A stretch of 64,000 bases of DNA, from the NCBI GenBank assembly GCA_003486385.1, contig DNFT01000115.1, positions 1 through 64,000 of the forward strand, in the 5' to 3' direction. The notes under the pieces are model-generated. The model searched no databases. It was not told the DNA's origin and was given only the letters and a program-made list of their open reading frames with translations. The DNA is from Eubacterium sp. GTDB lineage: Bacteria > Bacillota > Clostridia > Lachnospirales > Lachnospiraceae. Shown piece by piece: positions 45,015 to 54,784 of this stretch (position 1 is the stretch's first letter; each line of letters begins with the position of its first letter). A program made the translations under genes and the position numbers.

Positions 45015-45752
45015 CTATTCATATCTCACAATTTCTTTTTTCAGGCGCTTGATAATCTTCTTCTCCAGTCTTGAAATATATGACTGCGATATTCCAAGCA
45101 TATCCGCAACCTCCTTCTGTGTAAGCTCAGTCCCATCCTCGCTGCTAAGCCCGAAACGCAGGTCGACAATCTGTCTTTCGCGTTCAGTCAGGCGGCTTAT
45201 CGCCTTGTTGAGCAGCTTTTTCTCAACCTCATCCTCTATATCCTTATATATTACGTCCTCATCCGTTCCGAGTATATCTGAAAGAAGAAGCTCATTTCCG
45301 TCCCAGTCCACATTTAACGGCTCGTCAATGGAGACCTCCATTCGCGTCTTGCTGTTTCTTCTAAGATACATAAGTATCTCATTCTCTATACATCTTGATG
45401 CGTATGTGGCAAGCTTAATATTCTTACCCGAATCATAGGAATTGACAGCTTTTATAAGTCCTATGGTGCCTATTGATATAAGGTCTTCCACACCAACCCC
45501 TGTATTGTCGAATTTTTTTGCTATGTACACAACCAGCCTTAGATTATGCTCTATGAGCAGCGACTTAGCCTCGCCATCGTCCTCATCAAGCTTTTTAAGC
45601 GCCTGTGCCTCCTCCTGTGCAGAGAGCGGCGGCGGCAGCACATCTGCTCCACCTATATAGTGGACCTCATTGCGGTCTGCGCTTATAAGGCTTTTGAATG
45701 TAGGAACAGCCTTAAATTGAAATTTGTTAGGAACGAGTACTTTTATATACAT
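45015..45752 (-). CDS. sigE: Sporulation sigma factor SigE precursor (mother cell)
   Basis: A 245-residue pro-sigma-E. The N-terminal pro-sequence (MYIKVLVPNKFQFKAV, then SADRNEVHYIGG) precedes ADVLPPPLSAQEE, matching the B. subtilis site where SpoIIGA removes about 27-29 residues. Region 2 (NLRLVVYIAKKFDNTGVGVEDLISIGTIGLIKAVNSYD) and region 4 (LTQKEVADMLGISQSYISRLEKKII) are intact. The ATG of MYIKV has AAGGAG 9 nt upstream. It is preceded by the gene for its processing protease. Confidence 0.96.
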   Translation of the reverse strand: MYIKVLVPNKFQFKAVPTFKSLISADRNEVHYIGGADVLPPPLSAQEEAQALKKLDEDDGEAKSLLIEHNLRLVVYIAKKFDNTGVGVEDLISIGTIGLIKAVNSYDSGKNIKLATYASRCIENEILMYLRRNSKTRMEVSIDEPLNVDWDGNELLLSDILGTDEDVIYKDIEDEVEKKLLNKAISRLTERERQIVDLRFGLSSEDGTELTQKEVADMLGISQSYISRLEKKIIKRLKKEIVRYE

Positions 45753-45774
45753 ATATATTCTCCTTATCAATTAT

Positions 45775-46569
45775 TTATTTCCGGTTCAGACTTGCCGTAT
45801 TTAATATCATTGAATATTCCCCTTTTTTTGAAAGGCTGCCCTCATACAGCGCAATCTTGGGATATTCGTACTGCCTTGTCCTTCCCTCATACTCAACCAT
45901 CATGCAATCCATCGTCACAAGCCTCATAAGCCCATGTTCTTTTCCGAGACTTTTATACGGAATCAGCGTTATTCCGTCACTGAACGCATCAGACTGCATA
46001 AGCCCGGCCAAAGCCTTCTTTTCCACTATACAGACAGGTTCTCCGCTATATGGATCCGTGAGTGAATTTCCGGTGTCAAACAATCCCCATACATCCGTGC
46101 TTCTTCCATCAAGCCTGAGCGTGACCTTGTAAAGCAGATTTTTTCTCTTCACATACCCTGTAAGATAACCTATCAGTGGCACAGCAGCCTGTAAAAACAA
46201 TACAGCCGTCACCATTGTAACTAACACTGTACTGCTTCTGTCATGTGCCTGGCTCATTACACCGCCCAACAGCACCGCTACTCCCATAAGCACCGCATAG
46301 CGGTATAACCATTCGCCCGGTCCGCCTCTGCACCCGGCTATGTACAACATTGCCACAGGCATACAAAGATATGTGCAAAATAGCACCGTAATGCCTTCAT
46401 TTCCCACAACTGCCACCATGACACTCCATGCTGCCCCGATACCTGCTGCGATTGTGAGACGTAGATAAGTGGTGGTTATTTTGCACAACCTGCAGGATAC
46501 CGCCAGAACGGTGTAGTCTAAAAGCAAATTGGTGAGAAATATTACATCCGGATAAATTTTGTAGTACAA
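45775..46569 (-). CDS. spoIIGA: Sigma-E processing peptidase SpoIIGA
   Basis: A 264-residue membrane aspartic protease. Five hydrophobic segments cover residues 1-150; the cytoplasmic protease domain has the catalytic DTG motif in WGLFDTGNSLTDPYSG (D165). It cleaves pro-sigma-E when signalled from the forespore by SpoIIR. The start codon is TTG with AGGAGG 6 nt upstream. It is the first gene after the spoIIG-type promoter and lies 22 nt upstream of sigE. Confidence 0.93.
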   Translation of the reverse strand: MYYKIYPDVIFLTNLLLDYTVLAVSCRLCKITTTYLRLTIAAGIGAAWSVMVAVVGNEGITVLFCTYLCMPVAMLYIAGCRGGPGEWLYRYAVLMGVAVLLGGVMSQAHDRSSTVLVTMVTAVLFLQAAVPLIGYLTGYVKRKNLLYKVTLRLDGRSTDVWGLFDTGNSLTDPYSGEPVCIVEKKALAGLMQSDAFSDGITLIPYKSLGKEHGLMRLVTMDCMMVEYEGRTRQYEYPKIALYEGSLSKKGEYSMILNTASLNRK

Positions 46570-46603
46570 GCTTCACCTCCTCTTGGAAGATTTTACATTG
46601 CAC

Positions 46604-46669
46604 ATTATATATTCATGTCCATGAAAAAAATGTCGAATTGACAAGACAAATGATAAGAATTTTTCGACA
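46604..46669 (-). promoter_or_regulatory. spoIIG-type promoter with two Spo0A boxes
   Basis: On the minus strand a perfect TATAAT (46609-46604) lies 35 nt before spoIIGA. Two inverted Spo0A boxes, TGTCGAA at 46669-46663 and its complement TTCGACA at 46637-46631, lie upstream. The proximal box supplies a -35-like TTCGAC/TCGACA 21-22 nt from the -10, the same unusual spacing known for the B. subtilis Spo0A-activated spoIIG promoter. The distal box sits within the ftsZ terminator region. Confidence 0.75.
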
Positions 46670-46718
46670 AAAAATACCGCACTGCGATATCTGATATAAA
46701 TATCCGCAATACGGTATT
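46664..46718 (-). terminator. Terminator of the dcw operon after ftsZ
   Basis: Long imperfect stem (AATACCG...CGGTATT arms, 46673-46679 with 46712-46718, with inner TGCG/CGCA pairing), followed on the minus strand by TTTTTTG. It ends about 60 nt after the ftsZ stop. Confidence 0.75.
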
Positions 46719-46775
46719 CCCTGAACAATATTTATTTTCCGGCACATGCCCGGTTGCCACGGCTTATGTCAAGCA

Positions 46776-47927
46776 TTACTTTCTGTTTTTCTGAAGGAAA
46801 GTAGGGATGCTCAGTTCCTCATTCTTGACGTTGCTCTCTAAAGGTCTTCTGTATGAAGTACCTGCAGGGTTCACGGATCTTGAAGACGGTGCTGTACTTA
46901 CTGGCTTAGAATATGTAGTCTGTGGCTTGTAATTAAAACCTGCCATGGCATTGGAAACATCTATATTCTTCTGCTGGGCATCAAGTCCTGTTGCAATAAC
47001 AGTGATTGTAGCCTCGTCCTGCACTGTATCATCATACATTGCACCAAATATAATATTGGCTGACTCGCCCGCAAGCTCCTGTACATAGCTTGCTGCCTCA
47101 TTGGCCTCAATAAGGCTTATATCGCCCGAAATATTGATAATAACATGCGAAGCACCCTCAATCGTAGTCTCAAGAAGCGGGCTGGTAACCGCCTGCTTAA
47201 CAGCCTCTATAGCCTTGTCATCACCCTTGGCATTACCGATTCCGATATGCGCAATACCCTTGTCCTTCATAACTGTCTGGACATCAGCAAAATCAAGATT
47301 GATAAGTCCCGGAACATTGATAAGGTCTGTTATTCCCTGAACTGCCTGCTGCAATACCTCATCTGCCTTCTTGAGTGCGTCAGGCATGGTTGTCCTTCTG
47401 TCAACTATCTCAAGGAGCTTGTCATTAGGTATAACGATAAGTGTATCAACACTCTCCTTAAGCTTCTCTATTCCACCTATTGCGTTATTCATTCTCTGCT
47501 TAGCCTCGAACTTGAACGGCTTAGTGACAACACCGACTGTGAGGATTCCCATATCCTTGGCAATCTTAGCGACAACCGGAGCTGCACCTGTACCGGTACC
47601 TCCACCCATTCCGCAGGTAACAAATACCATATCTGCACCCTTAAGTGCCTGGGTAAGCTCTTCGGTGTTCTCCTCTGCTGCCTTCTCACCAACCTCAGGC
47701 TTAGCTCCGGCACCAAGTCCCTTAGTAAGCTTCTCGCCTATCTGAAGTGCTGTAGGAGCCTTACAGAGCTTAAGTGCCTGCTTATCTGTGTTAATTCCTA
47801 TAAACTCAACGCCACCTATATTCTCATCAACCATTCTGTTAACGGCATTATTTCCTGCTCCACCTACTCCAACCACTATAATCTTAGCGGATGCTTCTGT
47901 ATCATCATTAATCTTAATTATTTCCAT
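46776..47927 (-). CDS. ftsZ: Cell division protein FtsZ
   Basis: A 383-residue tubulin-like GTPase that forms the division ring. The nucleotide loops are VGVGGAGNNAVNRM near the N-terminus and the tubulin signature GGGTGTG in VTCGMGGGTGTGAAPVVA. The T7 loop is NLDFADVQTVM. A Ser/Thr/Pro-rich linker leads to the conserved C-terminal peptide LSIPTFLQKNRK. AGGAGGG precedes the ATG. It lies between ftsQ and spoIIGA; no ftsA is adjacent. Confidence 0.98.
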   Translation of the reverse strand: MEIIKINDDTEASAKIIVVGVGGAGNNAVNRMVDENIGGVEFIGINTDKQALKLCKAPTALQIGEKLTKGLGAGAKPEVGEKAAEENTEELTQALKGADMVFVTCGMGGGTGTGAAPVVAKIAKDMGILTVGVVTKPFKFEAKQRMNNAIGGIEKLKESVDTLIVIPNDKLLEIVDRRTTMPDALKKADEVLQQAVQGITDLINVPGLINLDFADVQTVMKDKGIAHIGIGNAKGDDKAIEAVKQAVTSPLLETTIEGASHVIINISGDISLIEANEAASYVQELAGESANIIFGAMYDDTVQDEATITVIATGLDAQQKNIDVSNAMAGFNYKPQTTYSKPVSTAPSSRSVNPAGTSYRRPLESNVKNEELSIPTFLQKNRK

Positions 47928-47971
47928 TATAAACGGAACCCTCCTTATACGATTGCATAGCTCATTCTTTT

Positions 47972-48000
47972 ATAATATAGTTTTGTCACAAAAATATCAA
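47972..48000 (-). promoter_or_regulatory. Sigma-A promoter of ftsZ
   Basis: On the minus strand, TTGATA (48000-47995) and TATTAT (47977-47972) with a 17-nt spacer, about 45 nt before the ftsZ ATG. It lets ftsZ be transcribed apart from the upstream dcw genes. Confidence 0.7.
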
Positions 48001-48062
48001 CAGCTTTTTGTCATTTTCTTAAAAAAACTTCTAATACTTATTCTATTATTTATTTTATTTAC

Positions 48063-48830
48063 TCAATTATTTTTTTTATCTCTTTTTTCATCTTGTTTAA
48101 ATGTGATATATCCGGAACCTTCTGTATAATTTTCCATATTTAAAACGCCGGAAAGTCCGGCAAGCTGTGGCTCAAGCTGTTTCAGCTCATGTAATTTCTC
48201 ACCCAAACGCTCCCCGAATCCGAAATTCACACGCACATCACCTATGTAGAGCACGATGGAAAGATCATTGTTGAAATGTATCTTATCCACCGCAAGGTCA
48301 TATTTTTGCAGATTCTGCGATAAATCAAGAATCGTATTAAAAACCCCTTCATCAGCTACAGGAAGCAGACTGTACAATACAACACTGTCAAACTCAAGTC
48401 CGTCAATCAGCGGAACAGACATATCCTGCCTGTTGGATGTCTCAACAACTATTCCATCTTTATCGAAATACATATAGTTTCCCTTGTATATTATATAGGC
48501 AACTATGCTTTTCTCATATAGTATTACATGTACCTTATCCGGATATTCGATATTCACATCATACGTCTCTATAAATGGTATGGAAACCTTAACGTAATCA
48601 TGCTTTAAGTCATATCCTAACTTAAGTGAATTGACGTATTCATTTTGACCGAAAATATATTCCTTCAGTTCATCATCAGTGTATCTGTCCGTTCCCTCAA
48701 AGCTTATCTGCGTTATTTTAAAATGTGTGGCTGCAACATATAATACCCCTGTCGCAAGTCCCAAAAATATCACAAGCACAATCAGAAGCTTTATCAGTAT
48801 ATTTCCTTTTTTTCTTCTTGTATGTGACAT
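48063..48830 (-). CDS. ftsQ: Cell division protein FtsQ/DivIB
   Basis: A 255-residue bitopic division protein. A basic N-terminus (MSHTRRKKGN) precedes one transmembrane helix (about 12-33). A POTRA domain follows (ITQISFEGTDRYTDDELKEYIFG), then a beta domain and a charged C-terminus. It forms a complex with FtsL and the division PBP at the septum. The ATG of MSHTRR has AAGGAG 6-8 nt upstream. It follows murA by 10 nt. Confidence 0.9.
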   Translation of the reverse strand: MSHTRRKKGNILIKLLIVLVIFLGLATGVLYVAATHFKITQISFEGTDRYTDDELKEYIFGQNEYVNSLKLGYDLKHDYVKVSIPFIETYDVNIEYPDKVHVILYEKSIVAYIIYKGNYMYFDKDGIVVETSNRQDMSVPLIDGLEFDSVVLYSLLPVADEGVFNTILDLSQNLQKYDLAVDKIHFNNDLSIVLYIGDVRVNFGFGERLGEKLHELKQLEPQLAGLSGVLNMENYTEGSGYITFKQDEKRDKKNN

Positions 48831-48840
48831 CTTTCTCTCC

Positions 48841-50115
48841 TTAATCAACACTGCACTCATAAATCCTGGCGCCCAGCTCCCTTAAATCGCCGGACAGATT
48901 CTCATAACCTCTGCGTATATACTCACAGCCCCTTACGGTAACCGGTTCATCGGCAAACAGTCCTGCCAATACCAGCGCCGCACCGCCCCTCAAGTCACTT
49001 GCTGTCACAGTTCCACCGTGTAAATGTCTCCTGCCATACACATAGGCTGTTCTTCCCTCTATCCTGATATCAGCCCCAAGTCTGTTAAGCTCATACGCTG
49101 CCTTGAAGCGTGTGTCAAAGACATTTTCCTCCATTATACAAAAATTCCCCGATACAGCCATAAGTGCAAGAAACTGTGACTGCATATCGGTTGGGAATTC
49201 CGGAAACGGTCCTGTGGAGACAGCACATTCCAGCTGCTTTCTTCTGTCCGTATTCAGTACAACCCCCGGAGCCTTAACCGCTGCATGGGCACCTAAATAC
49301 TTTATGACGCTCTGTATTCTGTCACATTCAATATTGGGTATATACACATTTCCCGTACATCCTGCAGCCGCCACAAGAATCGTCCCTGCAACAATGCGGT
49401 CTGCAGGAACCATATAATGAATATCTTCACTGTTTATTACCGGCGGAGGTGTTATCTCTATATTTCCTGTCCGCTCACCCTCTATCTGCGCCCCGAGCAT
49501 TCTGAGGTAGCAGCATAAATCCCATATCTCCGGCTCCGATGAAGCATTAAAAATTCTTGTGCTTCCCCTCGCGCCCATAGCCGCAATCAGGCAGTTCTGT
49601 GTAGCTCCGACGCTCGGAAAAGGAAGCCTTATATCACAGCCTTTCAAGCCATGTCCTCCCACATCCGCATCAACCCCGCCGGAATTCCCACTTATGTCTG
49701 CACCAAGCTGCCGCATAGCCGACACATGGAAATCTATAGGTCTTTTCCCTATTGCACACCCTCCGGGCGGTGGCATAACGAACCGCCCGAACCGTCCGAG
49801 ACAGCTTCCCATAAGCAATATAGAAGCGCGCATTTTAGTGCTGTATTCATCATCTAATATTCCGTTATCGGCGGCAGAAGCATCAATTCTCATCACATGT
49901 TCATTATATTCCACACGGCATCCGCATTTTTTCAACAGCCCCGACATTGCATGAACATCCGCTATATCCGGGCAATTTTCCAGAACAGTAACCCCTGCCT
50001 TTAACAATGCCGCCGCCATGATGGGAAGCACCGAATTTTTCGAGCCCTGAAGCCTTATCTCACCTGAAAGCCTGCTGCACGGGTATACAACCACAGCATT
50101 TTCGTTGTCCTGCAT
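48841..50115 (-). CDS. murA: UDP-N-acetylglucosamine 1-carboxyvinyltransferase MurA
   Basis: A 424-residue EPSP-synthase-fold enzyme that transfers enolpyruvate from PEP to UDP-GlcNAc, the first committed step of peptidoglycan synthesis. It has the N-terminal LQGSKNSVLPIMAA motif and the catalytic cysteine in MPPPGGCAIGKRPIDFH, the fosfomycin target. Full length. Its placement between ftsW and ftsQ, where murG often sits, is notable. Confidence 0.95.
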   Translation of the reverse strand: MQDNENAVVVYPCSRLSGEIRLQGSKNSVLPIMAAALLKAGVTVLENCPDIADVHAMSGLLKKCGCRVEYNEHVMRIDASAADNGILDDEYSTKMRASILLMGSCLGRFGRFVMPPPGGCAIGKRPIDFHVSAMRQLGADISGNSGGVDADVGGHGLKGCDIRLPFPSVGATQNCLIAAMGARGSTRIFNASSEPEIWDLCCYLRMLGAQIEGERTGNIEITPPPVINSEDIHYMVPADRIVAGTILVAAAGCTGNVYIPNIECDRIQSVIKYLGAHAAVKAPGVVLNTDRRKQLECAVSTGPFPEFPTDMQSQFLALMAVSGNFCIMEENVFDTRFKAAYELNRLGADIRIEGRTAYVYGRRHLHGGTVTASDLRGGAALVLAGLFADEPVTVRGCEYIRRGYENLSGDLRELGARIYECSVD

Positions 50116-50192
50116 ATAATCCCCCCATTACAGGTATACAAATTATTATATGCAGTAAGCCTCAAATGATGACTCATAAGCCGTATGCATTC

Positions 50193-51365
50193 TCAATCAT
50201 GCCTATACTTTATATGTCTTGATACATTTAAGACTATCCCCATCTCAGCAAGGAGAAACATTACCGATGTTCCTCCATAGCTTATAAAGGGAAGTGTAAT
50301 TCCCGTATTGGGAATCAGATTGGTGACAACGGCAATATTAAGTATCACCTGAATCGCAATATGTGCTGTCACACCGGCAACAAGAAGAAATCCGAACATG
50401 TCAGGGGAATGCAGTGCTATAATAACGAAGCGCCATATCATCATTCCGAAAAGAAGTATAAGGCATATTCCACCGAAAAGTCCCAGCTCCTCACATACAA
50501 CCGAGAAAATCATATCATTCTGTGCCTCAGGTATGAATCCCAGCTTCTGTATGCTCTCGCCAAGTCCCTTTCCGAAAAAGCCTCCCGAGCCAAGGGCATA
50601 CAATGCCTGAAGTGTCTGATAACCCTTGCCGGACGCATACTCCTCCGGATGTCTCCATGCAAGTATTCTCATCATACGGAAGCCTGTATCCTCATCAATC
50701 TCAACACCCGCAGTCACCGGGTCAACATAATAATGTATATACAATATAAATGCAGCAATTCCTGCAGCGCCAAATACCGCCATCAACGCAAAAGGCCAAT
50801 ATCTCTTAGTCGCCACAAAGTAAATCACAAAGCCTATGCCGAAAACAATTATTGCCGAGCTGAGGTTCTTTGTAATAACAAGAATCATTCCTGTTGGTAT
50901 GAGCGTGAGCACCGCAACAACAATCAGATTGCGGAATTTATCAATCGCCTTTCCTGTCATTACAATATAAGCTGATACCGATATGATAACCGCAAGCTTA
51001 CATATCTCAGCAGGCTGTATAGTACCGAAACCTACATTTATCCATCTCCTTGCATGGTTAATCTCAACTCCCAGCGGTGTGAGTATAAGCAGTATAGAAA
51101 ATACAGCCCCGGCATATATCCACGGTGCAAGCTTATAGTAGTATTTATAATCGAAAAAAATGCAGAAAACAAATGCAGCCATTCCAAGAATCGTAGATTT
51201 AACCTGCTTTTTTAAATAGAACGCAGGATCAGGGTTCTTAGGAAGTTTCATTCCGCTGTAATAACTGGTCGAATACACCATCACTAATCCAAAGCACACC
51301 AGAAACAGTATTATCACCAGCAAAGAATAATCAAAATATTTTGTTTTTGCCCGCTTCTTTGCCAT
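50193..51365 (-). CDS. ftsW: SEDS glycosyltransferase FtsW/SpoVE
   Basis: A 390-residue SEDS family polytopic membrane protein (about ten transmembrane helices), a peptidoglycan glycosyltransferase acting with a class B PBP. Family motifs include RRWINVGFGTIQPAEICKLA, GKGLGESIQKLGFIPEAQNDMIFSV and PNTGITLPFISYGGTS. The ATG of MAKKRAK has GGAGG 7 nt upstream. It lies between murD and murA. Division FtsW and sporulation SpoVE cannot be told apart by sequence alone. Confidence 0.93.
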   Translation of the reverse strand: MAKKRAKTKYFDYSLLVIILFLVCFGLVMVYSTSYYSGMKLPKNPDPAFYLKKQVKSTILGMAAFVFCIFFDYKYYYKLAPWIYAGAVFSILLILTPLGVEINHARRWINVGFGTIQPAEICKLAVIISVSAYIVMTGKAIDKFRNLIVVAVLTLIPTGMILVITKNLSSAIIVFGIGFVIYFVATKRYWPFALMAVFGAAGIAAFILYIHYYVDPVTAGVEIDEDTGFRMMRILAWRHPEEYASGKGYQTLQALYALGSGGFFGKGLGESIQKLGFIPEAQNDMIFSVVCEELGLFGGICLILLFGMMIWRFVIIALHSPDMFGFLLVAGVTAHIAIQVILNIAVVTNLIPNTGITLPFISYGGTSVMFLLAEMGIVLNVSRHIKYRHD

Positions 51366-51382
51366 CGGCAATCCTCCATGTC

Positions 51383-52738
51383 TTACAATTCATTAACATA
51401 CTGCTTGAATAATTTTCCGCGCTCCTCATAGCTCTTAAACATATCCCAGCTCGCACATGCAGGCGACAGAAGTACTATCTGACCCTCCCTGGCATCCTCA
51501 CGGCATACCTCAACCGCTTCTTTGAGAGTCTCAACAAAGCGTATGTTTTCAAAGCCCTGCTCTCTTGCAGCAGCAGCTATCTTATCCTTGGTAACACCGA
51601 GAAGAACAAGCTCTATAATCGTATCCTTAAAGCACTTTATCATCTCATCAAATTCCGAATGTTTATCGTAGCCTCCAGCTATAAGTATAGTCTTTTTAGG
51701 CATTGCCTCTATAGCCTTGATGGTTGAATCAGGGTTCGTTCCCTTAGAATCATTATAGTACTCAACCCCATCAAGTGTACGCACATATTCTATGCGGTGT
51801 TCAACAGCCTTAAAGCTTCTTATTGTATCCGCAATAATTCCCACCGGCACGCCCATCTGTATACATATAGCTGCCGCAGCCATGACATTCTCATGGTTAT
51901 GCGCTCCAAAAAGGAGCATATCTCTTACGTCTATTACATCGATAACCTTCGCACCATCAGTATACTTTATCATAGTACCTTCAAGGTATGTACCATGGTT
52001 TACATGGTGCTTTCTTGAAAAATATACCGGTGTCGCCGTTGTAACTTCTCCGAACCTTCTTAAAACCTCGTCATCATAATTAAGCACCACAAAGTCATCC
52101 TTTGTCTGATTAGCCGCTATTCTTTCCTTAACAGCAGCATAGTTTTCCATGGTATAATGTCTATTCAGGTGGTCTGGTGTAATATTTAAAATAGCACTTA
52201 CCTTTGGATGGAACTCATGTACTGTCTCAAGCTGGAAGCTGGATATTTCAGCAACAGTCACGGAACCTTCTGTTGTCTTAAGCACCTCAGCAGTATATGA
52301 ATTTCCTATATTTCCGACAACAAATGTCTCCCTGCCCCATGCTTTTATTATCTCGCCTACGAGAGTTGTTGTTGTTGTCTTTCCGTTCGTTCCGGTGATT
52401 GCCGCAACAATGCCCTTCTCATAATTGTATGCAAGCTCTATCTCTCCCCACACAGGGATGTTCTTCTCATTAAATTTAACCACAACAGGACTGTCTATCG
52501 GAACTCCCGGACTTATAACCGCAAGGTCCGCGCTGTCTAAAAGCGAATCCTCCATGGTGCCAAGTACAATATCCGCCTCCGCACCCTCAGGCAGTCTGCT
52601 CTCAATCTCTGCCTTATCAAGCTTATCATTTCCATCATAGAGAACCGCCTGCGCACCTACCTCGCATAAAAGCTTAACAGCGCCTATTCCGCTTATTCCT
52701 GTACCTACAACGATTACTTTCTTCCCACTAAGATTCAT
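51383..52738 (-). CDS. murD: UDP-N-acetylmuramoylalanine-D-glutamate ligase MurD
   Basis: A 451-residue Mur ligase adding D-Glu to UDP-MurNAc-L-Ala. It has an N-terminal Rossmann domain (KVIVVGTGISGIGAVKLL), the ATP loop AITGTNGKTTTTTL, central NITPDHLNRH, and the C-terminal domain with HRIEYVRTLDGVEYYNDSKGTNPDS, a MurD hallmark. Full length, cytoplasmic. Upstream is a PBP gene and downstream, after 17 nt, ftsW. Confidence 0.96.
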   Translation of the reverse strand: MNLSGKKVIVVGTGISGIGAVKLLCEVGAQAVLYDGNDKLDKAEIESRLPEGAEADIVLGTMEDSLLDSADLAVISPGVPIDSPVVVKFNEKNIPVWGEIELAYNYEKGIVAAITGTNGKTTTTTLVGEIIKAWGRETFVVGNIGNSYTAEVLKTTEGSVTVAEISSFQLETVHEFHPKVSAILNITPDHLNRHYTMENYAAVKERIAANQTKDDFVVLNYDDEVLRRFGEVTTATPVYFSRKHHVNHGTYLEGTMIKYTDGAKVIDVIDVRDMLLFGAHNHENVMAAAAICIQMGVPVGIIADTIRSFKAVEHRIEYVRTLDGVEYYNDSKGTNPDSTIKAIEAMPKKTILIAGGYDKHSEFDEMIKCFKDTIIELVLLGVTKDKIAAAAREQGFENIRFVETLKEAVEVCREDAREGQIVLLSPACASWDMFKSYEERGKLFKQYVNEL

Positions 52739-52850
52739 TTTTCTGTCTCTCTCCTATATCTTTATTCACCTGATACTATTTTCATAATCGAATCGCATGA
52801 ATTGTTTCCTAAATAAATACATTCATAACTGCACTCAATTCATAATATCC

Positions 52851-54662
52851 CTATTCATTGGAAAATTCAACAACTTCCTGCTCAATTCCAAGATACGGCA
52901 GTATATTTTCAAACACCTCCCTGATAACCGGAGCCGCTATGGTTCCTCCATAATATATTCCCTCCGGCTCATCTATGATACACATTGCAATCACCTGCGG
53001 ATTATCCGCCGGCGCAAAGCCTATAAATGAAGCGATATACTTTCCTGAACCTCTTGGAAGCTTCTGCGAGGTTGCCGTCTTGCCGCCAATTCTGTAGCCA
53101 TCTATGTAGCAGCGCTTACCACCGCCTTCCGAAACAACGCTCTCAAGGAGCTGTTTCATAAGCCCACTCGTCTCCCCGGATACAGCATTTTCAACCCTTT
53201 CGTACTCAAACACCTTGGTTGTCTCTCCGTCCTCATTCACGGTCTTCACCGCAAAATGGGGTGTTATCAATGTCCCGCCGTTGATGATAGCACTGGCTGC
53301 ACGTAGAAGCTGCAGCGGTGTAATCTGGAATGACTGTCCGAAGCTCATTGTTGCAAGCTCAACCTCACCCACATTTTTGAGCTTGTGAATGATGGTTCCC
53401 GCTTCTCCCGGCAGGTCCACACCTGTCTTTTCAAGAAGCCCCAGCTTTTTCATGTATGCAAAGAAATCCTCCGCACCCACCCTGCTTCCCCATGTTATAA
53501 ATGCAGGATTGCAGGAATTCATAAGTGTCTGCGCAAATGTCTGTGAGCCATGTCCGGAAGTCTTATGACATCTTATCGTCCTGCCACCTACCGTAAGACT
53601 TCCCCTACAATAAAAGCTATCGCTAAGACTCACAACTCCTTTTTCAAGAGCCGCCGTCGCTGTGACAATCTTAAATGTTGAACCCGGTTCATAGGTATCA
53701 TTTATACAGAAATTACGCCACATATTATTGAGAAGATTCATTTTCTGTTCATTTGTAAGCTCTTCCTTTGGAATGGTCTTTGTCACATCATCACCATTCT
53801 CATCCTTTTGCGTCACCGTCAATGAGCTGTACTCATCAATCAATGTGTATGGTGCATTAAGATTATACTCCGGCACGTTAACCATCGCGTATATTCTTCC
53901 GTCCTGAGGATTCATTACAATAATGGACACTCTCTTTGCCTTTTTCGCCTCGTATGCCTTATAGGCTGCCTGCTGTGCGTAAGTCTGTATATTATAATCC
54001 AGGCTCACTATCAAATCGTCCCCATTTACAGGCTCTACTCTCTCCTCCCCCTCCTTCTTAAGCTCAATCCCGCCTGCATCCGTCATTGTAAGTATCTGCC
54101 CCGCCTCCCCGGCAAGCTCCTCATCATAGCGGACCTCAAGTCCGATAATCCCCTGATTATCACTTCCTGTAAACCCGATTACCTTTGAAGCCAAGCTCCC
54201 AAACGGATAGTACCTTCTGCTATCCTCATCAATCTTAACTCCGTCAAGCCCGTATTCCCTTATCGCATCACCTATTTCCTTCGTTACATTCGTCTTTATC
54301 CGCTCCATGGATGAGACCTTATGTACGCTCTTTGCCACCTTCTCCCTGTCCATTCCGAGTTCACTTGAAAGGACATCTATCACCTTATCCGGCTCCGTTA
54401 TCTGCGCATGGACTACAGAAATCGTGCACACGGTCTTATTCGAGGCGAGAACCGTTCCATCCCCGGAAATAATCCTGCCTCGCGCAGCCTTTATCGGCCT
54501 TTCCCTTTCATGGAGTTCCCTTGCCCTTTGTCCATAATACTCAGACTCGACCAGCATAATAACTGCAAGCCGTACAAGCAAAAGAACTATAACAACTGCT
54601 GCTAACGTCACACCGACCATCAACTTACGTTTCATCCTGCCTACATTTCTCCGGCTTTCCAA
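52851..54662 (-). CDS. Class B penicillin-binding protein (SpoVD/PBP2-like, no PASTA domain)
   Basis: A transpeptidase of about 603 residues. An N-terminal transmembrane helix (LMVGVTLAAVVIVLLLVRLAVIML) is followed by the dimerisation domain with RPIKAARGRIISGDGTVLASN and the transpeptidase domain with catalytic STFK (EPGSTFKIVT), SCN (MNSCNPAF) and a KTA variant of the KTG box (IGGKTATSQK). It ends without PASTA repeats, unlike B. subtilis SpoVD. The start is uncertain: TTG at 54662 has GGAGG 7 nt upstream, while ATGs further up lack a site. It lies directly after another PBP gene. Confidence 0.88.
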   Translation of the reverse strand: MESRRNVGRMKRKLMVGVTLAAVVIVLLLVRLAVIMLVESEYYGQRARELHERERPIKAARGRIISGDGTVLASNKTVCTISVVHAQITEPDKVIDVLSSELGMDREKVAKSVHKVSSMERIKTNVTKEIGDAIREYGLDGVKIDEDSRRYYPFGSLASKVIGFTGSDNQGIIGLEVRYDEELAGEAGQILTMTDAGGIELKKEGEERVEPVNGDDLIVSLDYNIQTYAQQAAYKAYEAKKAKRVSIIVMNPQDGRIYAMVNVPEYNLNAPYTLIDEYSSLTVTQKDENGDDVTKTIPKEELTNEQKMNLLNNMWRNFCINDTYEPGSTFKIVTATAALEKGVVSLSDSFYCRGSLTVGGRTIRCHKTSGHGSQTFAQTLMNSCNPAFITWGSRVGAEDFFAYMKKLGLLEKTGVDLPGEAGTIIHKLKNVGEVELATMSFGQSFQITPLQLLRAASAIINGGTLITPHFAVKTVNEDGETTKVFEYERVENAVSGETSGLMKQLLESVVSEGGGKRCYIDGYRIGGKTATSQKLPRGSGKYIASFIGFAPADNPQVIAMCIIDEPEGIYYGGTIAAPVIREVFENILPYLGIEQEVVEFSNE

Positions 54663-54784
54663 AACAAAAACCTCCATAATAAAATTCTCAAAACAATTCA
54701 ACCGGCTGTTTAACTGCCGATAGTACATTTTATTATGAAGGTTTTAATGATATACAATATTTATTCTGTCACATTCCCATTTCA

